Shown piece after piece: positions 55,718 to 63,886 of a stretch of 64,000 nucleotides of DNA. Position 1 is the first letter of the stretch, and each line of letters begins with the position of its first letter. A program made the position numbers and the translations under genes. The DNA comes from CAIXSC01 sp046349935 (GTDB lineage Bacteria > Planctomycetota > Planctomycetia > Pirellulales > Pirellulaceae). The stretch lies in assembly GCA_046349935.1 (NCBI GenBank), contig JAXMBK010000004.1:62001-126000 (forward strand), written 5' to 3'. The notes beneath the pieces are model-generated. The model searched no databases. It saw only the letters and a program-made list of their open reading frames with translations, and was not told where the DNA came from.

Positions 55718-57115
55718 ATGGTGGCGGATTACCTCGGGACAGGTTGGATCCCCAGTCGACGGCAGTGGCTGGAGGCGGTGACGGGCGGTATGGGGACGCT
55801 GGCGTTGGCCAGTTTGTTGACGCCGTCGCGCGCCGAAGAGGGACCGACGGCGAGTCCCTTGGCGCCGCGAACTCCGCATTTTGCGCCGCGGGCGAAGCGA
55901 GTGATCTTTGCTTGCATGCGCGGCGGGCCGTCGCACGTCGACACGTTTGATTACAAGCCGCGGTTGACGAAGGACGACGGCAAAGGAGCGCCGAAGAATC
56001 AAGGTCGCAAGCTGTTGGGCTCGCCGTGGAAGTTCGCTCAGCACGGCCAATCGGGGTTGTGGATGTCGGAGCTCTTTCCGCAGTTGGCGACGCAAGCCGA
56101 CAAGATGTGCTTGCTGAACAGCATGCACACGGACGTCCCGAATCATCCGCAGGCGTTCATGATGCTGCATACGGGCGAATTCCGCTTCGCTCGCCCCAGC
56201 ATGGGCGCTTGGGTGCTGTACGGGCTGGGGACCGAGAATCAAAACCTCCCTGGGTTCGTGACGATCAGTCCGCCGAATAATCTGGGGGGAGCTCAGAACT
56301 ACGCCAGCAGCTTCTTGCCGGCCGTGTACCAAGGGACGCCGATCGGCCGAGAAGGGCAACGCGTGGCGGCGGCGGGGGTCGGCAACGTCCGAGCGCCATT
56401 GCCGCGCGACCTGCAACGCGACCAACTTGATCTCGTCCAAAAGCTGAATCGCGAACTGTTGGATCGCAAAAGCGAGAACGCTGACTTGGAAGGGGTGATC
56501 GAGTCGTTTGAATTGGCGTTTCGGATGCAGTCGGCGCTGCCGGAGACGCTGGACTTGGCTGACGAATCGCAAGAGACGTTGGATCGCTACGGCGTCGGCG
56601 GTCAAGCGACGGACAATTTCGGTCGGCAGTGTTTGATGGCGCGGCGATTGGCCGAAGCGGGCGTGCGGTTCATCGAGATTTCGCATGCCAATTGGGACCA
56701 GCACAACGGTCTGCGCAAGAACCTGGAATCCAATTGTCGCGCGATCGACAAGCCGTTGGCCGCACTGTTGGCCGACTTGCAACAGCGCGGGATGCTCGAC
56801 GAGACGCTGGTCGTGTGGGGCGGCGAGTTTGGGCGGACGCCGCACGTGAAGCAGAAGGACGGCCGCGACCACAACTCGACCGCTTACAGCATGTGGGTGG
56901 CGGGAGGCGGCGTGCGCGGCGGATTGCGGTACGGCGCCAGCGACGACTACGGCATCGCCGCCGTGGAAGACAAGATGCATCCCCACGACCTGCAAGCCAC
57001 GCTGCTCCACCTCCTGGGGCTCGATCACGAAAAACTGTCCTACCGTTACGGAGGCCGCGATTACAAACTGACCGGCGTCGGCGGTGCACGCGTCGTGAAG
57101 GAAATCTTGTCGTAA
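55718..57115 (+). CDS. DUF1501 sulfatase-fold protein with Tat-like signal
   Basis: The protein has 465 residues. The N-terminus SRRQWLEAVTGGMGTLALAS resembles a twin-arginine signal, as is usual for DUF1501. Family features are VIFACMRGGPSHVDTFDYKP, MCLLNSMHTDVPNHPQAFMM, RFIEISHANWDQHNGL, VVWGGEFGRTPH and DHNSTAYSMWVAGGG. Together they give the alkaline-phosphatase/sulfatase-like metal site of the DUF1501 family. It begins 24 bases after the PSCyt1/DUF1549/DUF1553 gene, the standard pairing in planctomycetes, and the two probably act together in the periplasm. The reaction is not established. Start ATG 55718 sits right after agaggtgg. Confidence 0.9.
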   Translation: MVADYLGTGWIPSRRQWLEAVTGGMGTLALASLLTPSRAEEGPTASPLAPRTPHFAPRAKRVIFACMRGGPSHVDTFDYKPRLTKDDGKGAPKNQGRKLLGSPWKFAQHGQSGLWMSELFPQLATQADKMCLLNSMHTDVPNHPQAFMMLHTGEFRFARPSMGAWVLYGLGTENQNLPGFVTISPPNNLGGAQNYASSFLPAVYQGTPIGREGQRVAAAGVGNVRAPLPRDLQRDQLDLVQKLNRELLDRKSENADLEGVIESFELAFRMQSALPETLDLADESQETLDRYGVGGQATDNFGRQCLMARRLAEAGVRFIEISHANWDQHNGLRKNLESNCRAIDKPLAALLADLQQRGMLDETLVVWGGEFGRTPHVKQKDGRDHNSTAYSMWVAGGGVRGGLRYGASDDYGIAAVEDKMHPHDLQATLLHLLGLDHEKLSYRYGGRDYKLTGVGGARVVKEILS

Positions 57116-57193
57116 AAATGCTCTTCGCGCCGCAGGCCTGTTCTTCTAGGATCTGCCGCGGACCCGAATTGCGTTGCGTCAAGGAGGACGAAC

Positions 57194-58684
57194 GTGCAAT
57201 CGCTGAAGACTGGTTTTGTCGTTGTTTTGCTGGCCGCCATGCTCTATGGCGTCTATGTCGTCGTAAACACTCCGCCAGCTCGCACGCCGAAAGCCGTGCA
57301 GGAGCATCTGGCCGAATCCGACTCGATGCTGGAGATCGAGGAAGGCGGCGGCGACGAACCGGTCGTCGAAGAGACCGCCCCGCGCCGGCCGCTCGACCGT
57401 ATTGCACGCAACAAAGATGCGGCGTCGAAGCGGTCTGCTCGCGAATTGAAGGCCGACGAGTCGCAGGACGATGAGTCGCCGGCCGTGCCGACATTTGATC
57501 CCTCCGCCGCTCGCGAAGCCGCCGCGGACGCACCGTCTGGTGAAGACGCTGCATCCGATCGCGCCTTGGCCGAACTGGCGGACGGTCGTCGACCAGTGGG
57601 GCTGGAAAGCAGCGAGCGGGCGCCTCCGCCGTCGCCGCCGGGCCCCGATGCGCTCGCCCCGGTGCCGATTCCGGACTTGAAACAACCCAGCGACGATGCG
57701 GCCGCGGCAGCAGCGACCCCGTTTGCGAACGAATCGCCGGGCGTCCCGGCGCCCATGCCGCCGGATGGATCGTCATTCACCAGCGCGCCGGCCGGCGTCG
57801 ATCCGGCAGAGACCGAGCCGACGCCCGAGGCAACTCCGACGCCGGAAGGATCTCCATCGACCGAAGCACCGGCGACTCCCGAGGACCGCTCAAGCTTCAA
57901 TGGCGGGGAAACGGCGGCGCCTGATGCGGCGACGCCCAGCGACTCGGCCTCGACGCCGCGCGAGGGAGTGCGGTTTGATCCCAAGGAGGCGGTGTTCCAA
58001 CGCAGTTGGAAAGAGGCGCAGCAGGAGCTAGCGCTCGATCGACCTAAGCAAGCGCTCCTCATCCTGTCGATGCTGTACGCCGACCCGCGGCTCAATGTCC
58101 AAGAGCGCAAGGCCCTGCACGACGCGCTCGATCCCTTGGCCGCTCAAGTCATCTACTCCCCCGAACACCTGCTGGATCAGCCCTATGAGGTGCGGAAGGG
58201 GGACACGCTTCCCTCGATCGCCGAGAAGTATCGAGTGCCTTGGCAATTGCTGGCGAACATCAACGGCGTGAAGGACCCAACCTTCTTGCTGCCCGGCACA
58301 AAACTGAAGGTGATGCGCGGCCCGTTTAAGGCGGAAGTCGATCTAACGGCGCAGGAGCTGATTCTCTATTGGAATCAGTTGTATGCGGGCCGCTTTCCGA
58401 TTTCGACCGGCGTGGAGCCGCCGCCGGCGCCGGGCGAGTTCGAGGTGAAGACCAAGTCGCCGGGACGCGACTACACGGGCGCCAACGGCCCCGCCATCCC
58501 GGCCGGCGACGCCTCCAATCCCTATGGCAACGTGTTCCTTGATCTGGGACGCAATTTGGCCATTCACGGCAGCGCCACGACCGAAGGCGGCTCGACCGCC
58601 GGCTGCATCAGCTTGAGTCCGCGCGACGCGGAAGACGTTTACGGTATACTCTCCGTCGGCTCCACTGTGATCATCCGCCGCTAA
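57194..58684 (+). CDS. LysM and L,D-transpeptidase (YkuD) domain protein
   Basis: The protein has 496 residues; GTG 57194 lies six bases after aggagg. Residues about 6-25 are a single membrane segment. A long Pro/Ala/Glu-rich linker (about 30-260) spans the periplasm. A LysM domain (about 324-374; YEVRKGDTLPSIAEKYRVPW) would bind peptidoglycan. The YkuD domain that follows has the catalytic motif with His458 (IHGSA) and Cys471 (STAGCISL). The residue after Cys-Ile is Ser where Arg is common (GCIR), a variant worth noting. L,D-transpeptidases make 3-3 crosslinks or attach proteins to peptidoglycan, so this protein bears on cell-wall structure in planctomycetes. Confidence 0.88.
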   Translation: MQSLKTGFVVVLLAAMLYGVYVVVNTPPARTPKAVQEHLAESDSMLEIEEGGGDEPVVEETAPRRPLDRIARNKDAASKRSARELKADESQDDESPAVPTFDPSAAREAAADAPSGEDAASDRALAELADGRRPVGLESSERAPPPSPPGPDALAPVPIPDLKQPSDDAAAAAATPFANESPGVPAPMPPDGSSFTSAPAGVDPAETEPTPEATPTPEGSPSTEAPATPEDRSSFNGGETAAPDAATPSDSASTPREGVRFDPKEAVFQRSWKEAQQELALDRPKQALLILSMLYADPRLNVQERKALHDALDPLAAQVIYSPEHLLDQPYEVRKGDTLPSIAEKYRVPWQLLANINGVKDPTFLLPGTKLKVMRGPFKAEVDLTAQELILYWNQLYAGRFPISTGVEPPPAPGEFEVKTKSPGRDYTGANGPAIPAGDASNPYGNVFLDLGRNLAIHGSATTEGGSTAGCISLSPRDAEDVYGILSVGSTVIIRR

Positions 58685-58733
58685 GGCCTGCGGCGGGGCG
58701 CAGAGGGAGTAAACGACGTAGGAGAGTGACATC

Positions 58734-59282
58734 GTGTACGACCGCCAAGCGTTGATCGACCTCATCAAGGAAAAGGCACTCGAGTTCGGCGACTTTACGC
58801 TCGCCTCCGGCAAAAAGGCCAAGTTCTACTTGGACTGCCGCCGAGTGACGTTGGATTCCAAAGGCGCTAACCTCATCGCGGCGGGAATCTTGGAACGGAT
58901 CGGGGACGCGTGGCCTGACGCCGTCGGCGGGATGGCGGTCGGCGCCGATCCGATCACCGGCGCCGTCATTACGCTCGCCGGACAAGGCCCCAAACCGCTG
59001 CGCGGATTCATCGTCCGCAAGGAAGCCAAGGCGCACGGCAAAGGTCGCGATGTCGAGGGGCCGGTGAAGCCGGGCGACCGAGTCGTCATCGTCGAAGACG
59101 TCGTGACGACCGGCGGCAGTTCGCTGCTGGCGATCGAAAAGGTCGAAGCGGCCGGCATGACTGTGCAGGGCGTCATTGCGATCGTCGACCGGCTGGAAGG
59201 CGGCGCCGAAGCCTTCGCCGCCAAAGGCTACAAGCTCGAAACGCTGCTCACCATTCGCGATCTCGGAATCGACGCGGGGTAA
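58734..59282 (+). CDS. pyrE: Orotate phosphoribosyltransferase
   Basis: The protein has 182 residues, normal for PyrE. It converts orotate and PRPP to orotidine 5'-phosphate in pyrimidine synthesis in the cytoplasm. Seen in the sequence are FTLASGKKAKFYLDCRRVTL near the N-terminus, GMAVGADPITGAVI, FIVRKEAKAHGKG (the catalytic loop lysines) and the PRPP-binding motif VVIVEDVVTTGGS (about 117-129). GTG 58734 is preceded by ggagag. It stands alone among pyr genes here, with a coupled downstream gene. Confidence 0.93.
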   Translation: MYDRQALIDLIKEKALEFGDFTLASGKKAKFYLDCRRVTLDSKGANLIAAGILERIGDAWPDAVGGMAVGADPITGAVITLAGQGPKPLRGFIVRKEAKAHGKGRDVEGPVKPGDRVVIVEDVVTTGGSSLLAIEKVEAAGMTVQGVIAIVDRLEGGAEAFAAKGYKLETLLTIRDLGIDAG

Positions 59283-59283
59283 G

Positions 59284-60117
59284 GTGGAAACGTCGCTGCA
59301 TCGTCAACTGAAGCAACTCTATGCTCGCGGTGCAGCGCCGCAAGAAGTCGTACTCGACGACTTCCGCATCGACGTCGTCGTCGACGGACAATTGATTGAA
59401 ATCCAGCACGGCGGATTGGCCGCCATCCGCGACAAGATCCGCCGGCTGGTCGAACAACACGACGTGCTCGTCGTGAAACCGCTCGTCGCCAGCAAAACGA
59501 TCGTGAAGCTCGACCGAGCGGGCGGGCGAGTGGTCAGTCGCCGACGCAGCCCCAAGCAGGCCCAGCCGCTCGATCTGTTCCATGAACTCACCTACTTCAC
59601 CCGCTGCTTCCCGCACCCCCGTTTGACGCTCGACGTTCCTCTGGTGGCGATCGAAGAGTGGCGGTACCCGGGGCACGGTCGGCGCCGGCGATGGCGAGAG
59701 TCGGACCACGTCGTGGAGGATCAACGCTTGATCGAGGTGCAGCAGACGCTGCGCTTGAAGACCGACCAAGATCTGCTCGCGCTGCTCCCCGCCCCGCTTC
59801 CCGCTCCCTTCGATTCTGCAGTCGTCGCCCAACTGGCGGGCGTTCCGCGCTGGGTCGCTCAGCGCATCACCTACTGCCTCCGCCAAATGGGAATCGCCCG
59901 CGAGGTTGGCAAGATCGGCAACACGCGCCAGTACGAACTCAACACTCCCAAGAAAACAATCCGCCGCCGTAGGGTGGGCCAAGCGAGCAACGCGAGCGCG
60001 GGCCCACCGACCACGCTCGCCAAAGTAAGGAGAAAGGCGAAAGGAGAGCTGGCTTCCGCCCGTAGGGTGGGCCAAGCAAGCGAAGCGAGCGCGGGCCCAC
60101 CGACTTCACTCCCCTAA
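59284..60117 (+). CDS. Uncharacterised protein with a possible PD-(D/E)XK-like N-terminus and a repeat-derived tail
   Basis: The protein has 277 residues; GTG 59284 starts one base after the pyrE stop, so translation is probably coupled. Residues about 15-60 (VVLDDFRIDVVVDGQLIEIQ, then DKIRRLVEQHDVLVVKPL) have the acidic-beta-hairpin pattern of a PD-(D/E)XK nuclease-like fold, with Gln where Lys is usual. A winged-helix-like segment follows (VVAQLAGVPRWVAQRITYCL, then GNTRQYEL). I do not recognise the family. After residue about 228 the sequence is two in-frame copies of the 40-bp dispersed repeat (RRVGQASNASAGPPT and RRVGQASEASAGPPT), so the original C-terminus was probably near KKTIRRR. The stop overlaps the convergent metallohydrolase gene by 12 bases. 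Confidence 0.7.
   Translation: METSLHRQLKQLYARGAAPQEVVLDDFRIDVVVDGQLIEIQHGGLAAIRDKIRRLVEQHDVLVVKPLVASKTIVKLDRAGGRVVSRRRSPKQAQPLDLFHELTYFTRCFPHPRLTLDVPLVAIEEWRYPGHGRRRRWRESDHVVEDQRLIEVQQTLRLKTDQDLLALLPAPLPAPFDSAVVAQLAGVPRWVAQRITYCLRQMGIAREVGKIGNTRQYELNTPKKTIRRRRVGQASNASAGPPTTLAKVRRKAKGELASARRVGQASEASAGPPTSLP
59969..60008 (+). repeat. Dispersed 40-bp palindromic element (copy 2, inside a coding frame)
   Basis: This is a full-length copy with the same ends as the other copies. It is translated in frame as RRVGQASNASAGPPT within the C-terminus of the gene after pyrE. Confidence 0.9.
60062..60101 (+). repeat. Dispersed 40-bp palindromic element (copy 3, inside a coding frame)
   Basis: This full-length copy lies 53 bases after copy 2 in the same orientation and is also translated in frame. 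It ends five bases before the stop codon of the convergent metallohydrolase gene. Confidence 0.9.
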
Positions 60118-62607
60118 CAACCGTCGATACGCCGCTCGCGCCGAGTCGTACGCTTCCTGCGCCGCCGGCCGTTCGGCCGCGGCAATCGCCCGCTCGCGGT
60201 TCTTCCAAAGCAGCTCGAGCGACGTCAAGCACCACCGAGCACTGTCGCGCGACGCCCGGATCGGTTGTCCCGCCACCCGCACCTCCACCGGATTCGTGTG
60301 CAACTGGGGAAAGTGTCGCAGCGCGAGCCAACTGCTGGCCTCGATCGGTATGGAGAACGACAGCGTGTGGATTTGGCCGTCGGCGGGGACGACCTGGGAC
60401 GCTGCGACTTGCCCGTTACACACCAGTTCCACTTTTCGCTCGCCGCCCGCCACGTATTCCTCGATCCGCGGACCGTGCAGTTCCACCGTATCGCCCAGCA
60501 GGTGGCGACGTCCGGCGGGTGCGACGAGCCCTTGCGCGACGGTGCGCGGAGTGGCCGGAGCGAACGCGACTTGCGCCTGGACCTTCAAGACGCCGGGCTT
60601 CGTCAATGCCACGGCGTCTTCGCCAGGGCGCTGTCCGTCGACCTGAAAGTCGACCGCGTGCGCATAGCCGTCCGACACATAAGACCGACCTGCCGCGAGC
60701 GCTCGACACCAGTCGCCGAAATCGACTCGCTCCACTCGCCCCAATTGCACGTACACTCTCCCCTGCCCCACCTGCCGACTGCTCATGCAGGGAAAGTCGG
60801 TCTCGCCGCTCGCCTTCAATGGGAAGCCGCAATTCAGCAAGTGGTACCAGGTGTTCCATTCTTGGATGCGGCGCGTGTCCATGGCGCTAATGAAGTCGCA
60901 GACGCCGGCGGGCGTCGTCACGAAGATCTCCATCGCCCCGACGCCGTTCATTTCGGGAATTGCCAAGTTCGGCAGTTGTTCGCGCGCTCGCTCATGGCTG
61001 GCGACGAGTTCGCGTTCGTCGAGCTGCCCGTTGCGATCTGCGTCGATCGCCGCGAACGGCTCGGGCAGCAAGACGGCCTCGGCCTCGGCCGCTGAAACCA
61101 GGGCGTCGCCTGCTCGGTCGGCGGCTGCGAGCAGGCGTTGGGAGGCCGCTTCGGGATCGACATGCAGACCGCTGGCCGAATGGGCGTAGCCGGCGACTCC
61201 CCCCTGCTCTTTCGCCCACCGCATGACCGGCAACGTCCAGGTCGGCCAGCCTTGCGTTTCGAGTCCCTCGGATCCCGGGTAGGTCTGGTCTTGGAGGTTC
61301 AGCAAGCAAACGTGGCCGAGCGCCTGCGAACCAAATCCGCTGATCTCCAAGTCGTACTTCAGGATCGTCAACGGGTCGCTTAGTCCATGCGGGCGCGGTT
61401 CAAAGAACTGTCGCTGATACCGAAAGCAGGGGCCCCAGGTGAGCACGCAGCCGACATTCAGTCCCTCCCCCTTCACTTGCTGAAACATGTGTTCGGGGAG
61501 GACACCTTCCGACGGCGACGTGTAATGGGCGCAGCCGGCGCCGTGGATATGGTGGTCGCCCGAATAGAAACCGAATGCGGCTGGATCGATCCAACGGTGA
61601 AGCGTCGCCGGCAACGTGACGGGCTTCGGGGACGGCGGGGCGACGGATGTTGCAGGCTCGGGCACGATCAACGTCTGTCGCTCCACCAGATACTCGGGGC
61701 CGCGGCTGGTGGTCACCGAGTACTCGCCGGCCGGCAGCCAGACGAGCTGACCGTCGGCCCGATAAATGTGCGGCTGAAAGAAGAAGTCGGGCGCCCTTCG
61801 TTTGGCTTGCGGCGGGTAAACTCGGCCCAGTGCATCGCGGATCTCAAGTCGCGCGACGGTGGGGCGGTCGTCGTGGTCGCGGACGTGCACGGACACCGCC
61901 GTCGCCGGTCGAACTCGGAACAAGACGGGCGCTTCGCCGCGGAATCCCAGGTCCTGCGTTCCCTGCCCGAGGTCAAAGCCGATCGTCGCCTCGCGCTGGC
62001 CTGCTTCGGCGCTGTAGATCAAGCCGATTCCGTATTCGACCGCCAGCCCGCTCAGTCGATCCGTCATCGGCGGCTGTCCATACCATTCGACGCCCAGAAA
62101 TCTCGCGCGCAGCTGTGCATCGCCGAGCGCCTCGGGCTCGAACAGCTGCGTTTGACGCTGGCGTTCGAGACTAAACCGACTGGCGCCGGCGTAGGTCGGC
62201 CCGGCTTGCGGGCTCGTCATGCGAATGCGCTGCGTCGAGGTGCTTTCGTTGATCACTTTGATCAGCACTGGCACGTAGCCGCCTTGCTGCAACTCCGCGG
62301 CTGCCGGTCCGCGAAACGCCTTCACGCGCGTTTCGGGATTGATGACGACGACCAACAAAACGCGGGCGTCGAGCAGCCTCTGCAATTGGTCGGCGTTGCG
62401 GGCTTCGAGCGCCGGCGCCAGAGCCGCTCGCTCGGCGTCGGACCAGGGAACGCCGAGCGCTGCGTAGGCGTCCAGCAGCCGTTGGACGTTGGCTGCCAAC
62501 GGTTGGCCTTCGACCTCCACCAGCGGCGGCGGATTCCCCTGGGCTTTCAAAGCGGCAGCCGAGGCGGCGACCAGCAGCAGGGCCAAAACAGCTCTGAATC
62601 GGGGCAT
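60106..62607 (-). CDS. Secreted CehA/McbA-family (PHP-like) metallohydrolase with EF-hand insert
   Basis: The protein has 833 residues. ATG 62607 lies eight bases after aggag, and the product opens with a signal peptide (FRAVLALLLVAASAAALKAQ). The frame runs upstream to 63354, but that part overlaps the divergent peptidase. A beta-rich N-terminal half is followed by the PHP-type metal site FYSGDHHIHGAGCAHY (near residue 348) and GVAGYAHSASGLH. These are hallmarks of the CehA/McbA-like hydrolases, which include carbamate and amide hydrolases. Between them and the C-terminal beta domain lies a single EF-hand loop, IDADRNGQLDERE (about 519-531). The substrate is unknown. Confidence 0.82.
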   Translation of the reverse strand: MPRFRAVLALLLVAASAAALKAQGNPPPLVEVEGQPLAANVQRLLDAYAALGVPWSDAERAALAPALEARNADQLQRLLDARVLLVVVINPETRVKAFRGPAAAELQQGGYVPVLIKVINESTSTQRIRMTSPQAGPTYAGASRFSLERQRQTQLFEPEALGDAQLRARFLGVEWYGQPPMTDRLSGLAVEYGIGLIYSAEAGQREATIGFDLGQGTQDLGFRGEAPVLFRVRPATAVSVHVRDHDDRPTVARLEIRDALGRVYPPQAKRRAPDFFFQPHIYRADGQLVWLPAGEYSVTTSRGPEYLVERQTLIVPEPATSVAPPSPKPVTLPATLHRWIDPAAFGFYSGDHHIHGAGCAHYTSPSEGVLPEHMFQQVKGEGLNVGCVLTWGPCFRYQRQFFEPRPHGLSDPLTILKYDLEISGFGSQALGHVCLLNLQDQTYPGSEGLETQGWPTWTLPVMRWAKEQGGVAGYAHSASGLHVDPEAASQRLLAAADRAGDALVSAAEAEAVLLPEPFAAIDADRNGQLDERELVASHERAREQLPNLAIPEMNGVGAMEIFVTTPAGVCDFISAMDTRRIQEWNTWYHLLNCGFPLKASGETDFPCMSSRQVGQGRVYVQLGRVERVDFGDWCRALAAGRSYVSDGYAHAVDFQVDGQRPGEDAVALTKPGVLKVQAQVAFAPATPRTVAQGLVAPAGRRHLLGDTVELHGPRIEEYVAGGERKVELVCNGQVAASQVVPADGQIHTLSFSIPIEASSWLALRHFPQLHTNPVEVRVAGQPIRASRDSARWCLTSLELLWKNRERAIAAAERPAAQEAYDSARAAYRRLLGE

Positions 62608-62805
62608 CGTGAGGCTCCTGGAGGCGGGCGACGGGGACGTTCCGAGCGGCCGGGCGGAGGGCGATCCACCCATTTTGTCGGTTTTGTCTTGTCGCGTTTG
62701 ACCGTGCGGCTTATGGTACCCGTCCGAAATGCTGCTTCCCAGCAGCGCGATTGGACGCGTAGCGGGGGGAGACAGAACGCGGCAGCGCCAACGGAGGGGC
62801 CAGCG
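62608..62805. promoter_or_regulatory. Divergent promoter region between metallohydrolase and zinc peptidase genes
   Basis: These 198 bases separate the two divergent starts. Each gene has a clear ribosome-binding site (aggag on the minus strand, ggagggg on the plus strand). No promoter element is obvious. Confidence 0.4.
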
Positions 62806-63672
62806 ATGCGGTGGCAAGGGGGACGTGAGAGCTCGAATATTGAAGACCGGCGGTCGCGCGGGCGAGGTCCTGGGTCGGGCGTGATGGTCGGCGGAATCGG
62901 AACGCTCGCCGTCGCCTTCGCAGCGATCATGATGGGCGCCAATCCGCAGCAGGTCGTCAATACGCTGCTCAAACGCGGCGACGGTCCCGTCGCAGCCCAA
63001 CAGGGCGGCGGCGCTCCGACCGCGGCCGACGAAGAACTCGACAAGTTCATCCGAGTCGTACTCGCGGACACGGAAGACACGTGGACCGAGTTGTTTCGAA
63101 GGATGGGGAAGAAGTACGAACCGCCGATCTTGGTGCTCTTCGACGGCCATACGGAATCGGCCTGCGGCAACGCCTCCGCCGCCATGGGCCCGTTCTACTG
63201 TCCGGCCGACCAAAAGCTGTATCTCGACGTTTCGTTTTTCCGCGAGCTGAAAGAGAAGTACAGCGCCCCGGGCGACTTTGCGCAGGCCTATGTCATCGCA
63301 CACGAAGTGGCCCACCACGTTCAGCACCAATTGGGCGTCTCCGACGAGGTGCAACAGTTGCGGCGCAAGGCAAACAAAGTCGAATCGAACCGCTTGTCAG
63401 TTCAACTCGAACTGCAAGCCGACTTTCTCGCCGGCGTCTGGGCGTACCACGCCAACCAAACTCGACAAATCATCGAATCGGGCGACGTCGACGAAGCCCT
63501 GGACGCCGCCAACGCCATCGGCGACGACGCCTTGCAGCGACGCGCTCGCGGTTACGTCGTCCCCGATTCGTTCACCCACGGCACCAGCGAACAACGCAAA
63601 CGCTGGTTCCGCAAAGGCCTGGAAACGGGCGACCTCGAACAAGGCAACACGTTCATCGCCAAAGAGCTCTAG
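62806..63672 (+). CDS. Neutral zinc metallopeptidase (YpfJ/PF04228 type)
   Basis: The protein has 288 residues; ATG 62806 lies eight bases after ggagggg. Residues about 26-45 (VMVGGIGTLAVAFAAIMMGA) form one membrane anchor. The catalytic zinc site is HEVAHH at 166-171, with the downstream LELQADFLAGVW (about 200) supplying the usual third ligand region. SACGNASAAMGPFYCPADQK before it is strongly conserved in the family and includes two cysteines. Members are membrane-anchored neutral peptidases of little-known substrate. The length is normal. Confidence 0.9.
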   Translation: MRWQGGRESSNIEDRRSRGRGPGSGVMVGGIGTLAVAFAAIMMGANPQQVVNTLLKRGDGPVAAQQGGGAPTAADEELDKFIRVVLADTEDTWTELFRRMGKKYEPPILVLFDGHTESACGNASAAMGPFYCPADQKLYLDVSFFRELKEKYSAPGDFAQAYVIAHEVAHHVQHQLGVSDEVQQLRRKANKVESNRLSVQLELQADFLAGVWAYHANQTRQIIESGDVDEALDAANAIGDDALQRRARGYVVPDSFTHGTSEQRKRWFRKGLETGDLEQGNTFIAKEL

Positions 63673-63680
63673 CCGCGCCC

Positions 63681-63810
63681 CGTAGGGTGGGCCAAGCGGT
63701 TGCCGCGCTATCGTAGGGTGGGCCAAGCGGCTGCCGCGCTAACGTAGGGTGGGCCAAGCGGCTGCCGCGCTAACGTAGGGTGGGCCAAGCGGTTGCCGCG
63801 CGGGCCCACC
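63681..63810 (+). repeat. Tandem 31-bp array derived from the dispersed element, last unit full length
   Basis: Units start at 63681, 63712, 63743 and 63774. The first three have 31 bases, begin cgtagggtgggccaagcgg and lack the 3' arm; the fourth continues to gcgggcccacc. The array begins nine bases after the peptidase stop codon. Confidence 0.92.
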
Positions 63811-63819
63811 AAGAACACG

Positions 63820-63865
<46 letters not shown>

Positions 63866-63867
63866 CT

Positions 63868-63886
63868 GACAGGCTGGAAGCCTGTC
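63868..63886. repeat. Perfect 8-bp stem hairpin, possible dispersed element or terminator
   Basis: gacaggctggaagcctgtc is a perfect inverted repeat with a three-base loop. It lies directly beyond the stop codon of the minus-strand gene at the right edge and could end its transcript, although no T-run follows on that strand. Confidence 0.6.

Noticed and set aside
61387..62805. Long N-terminal extension of the zinc peptidase frame
   Set aside because: It overlaps the whole antisense strand of the metallohydrolase. A strong ribosome-binding site and a membrane anchor fix the start at 62806.
62608..63354. N-terminal extension of the metallohydrolase frame
   Set aside because: It runs antisense through the zinc peptidase. 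The signal peptide and aggag support start 62607.
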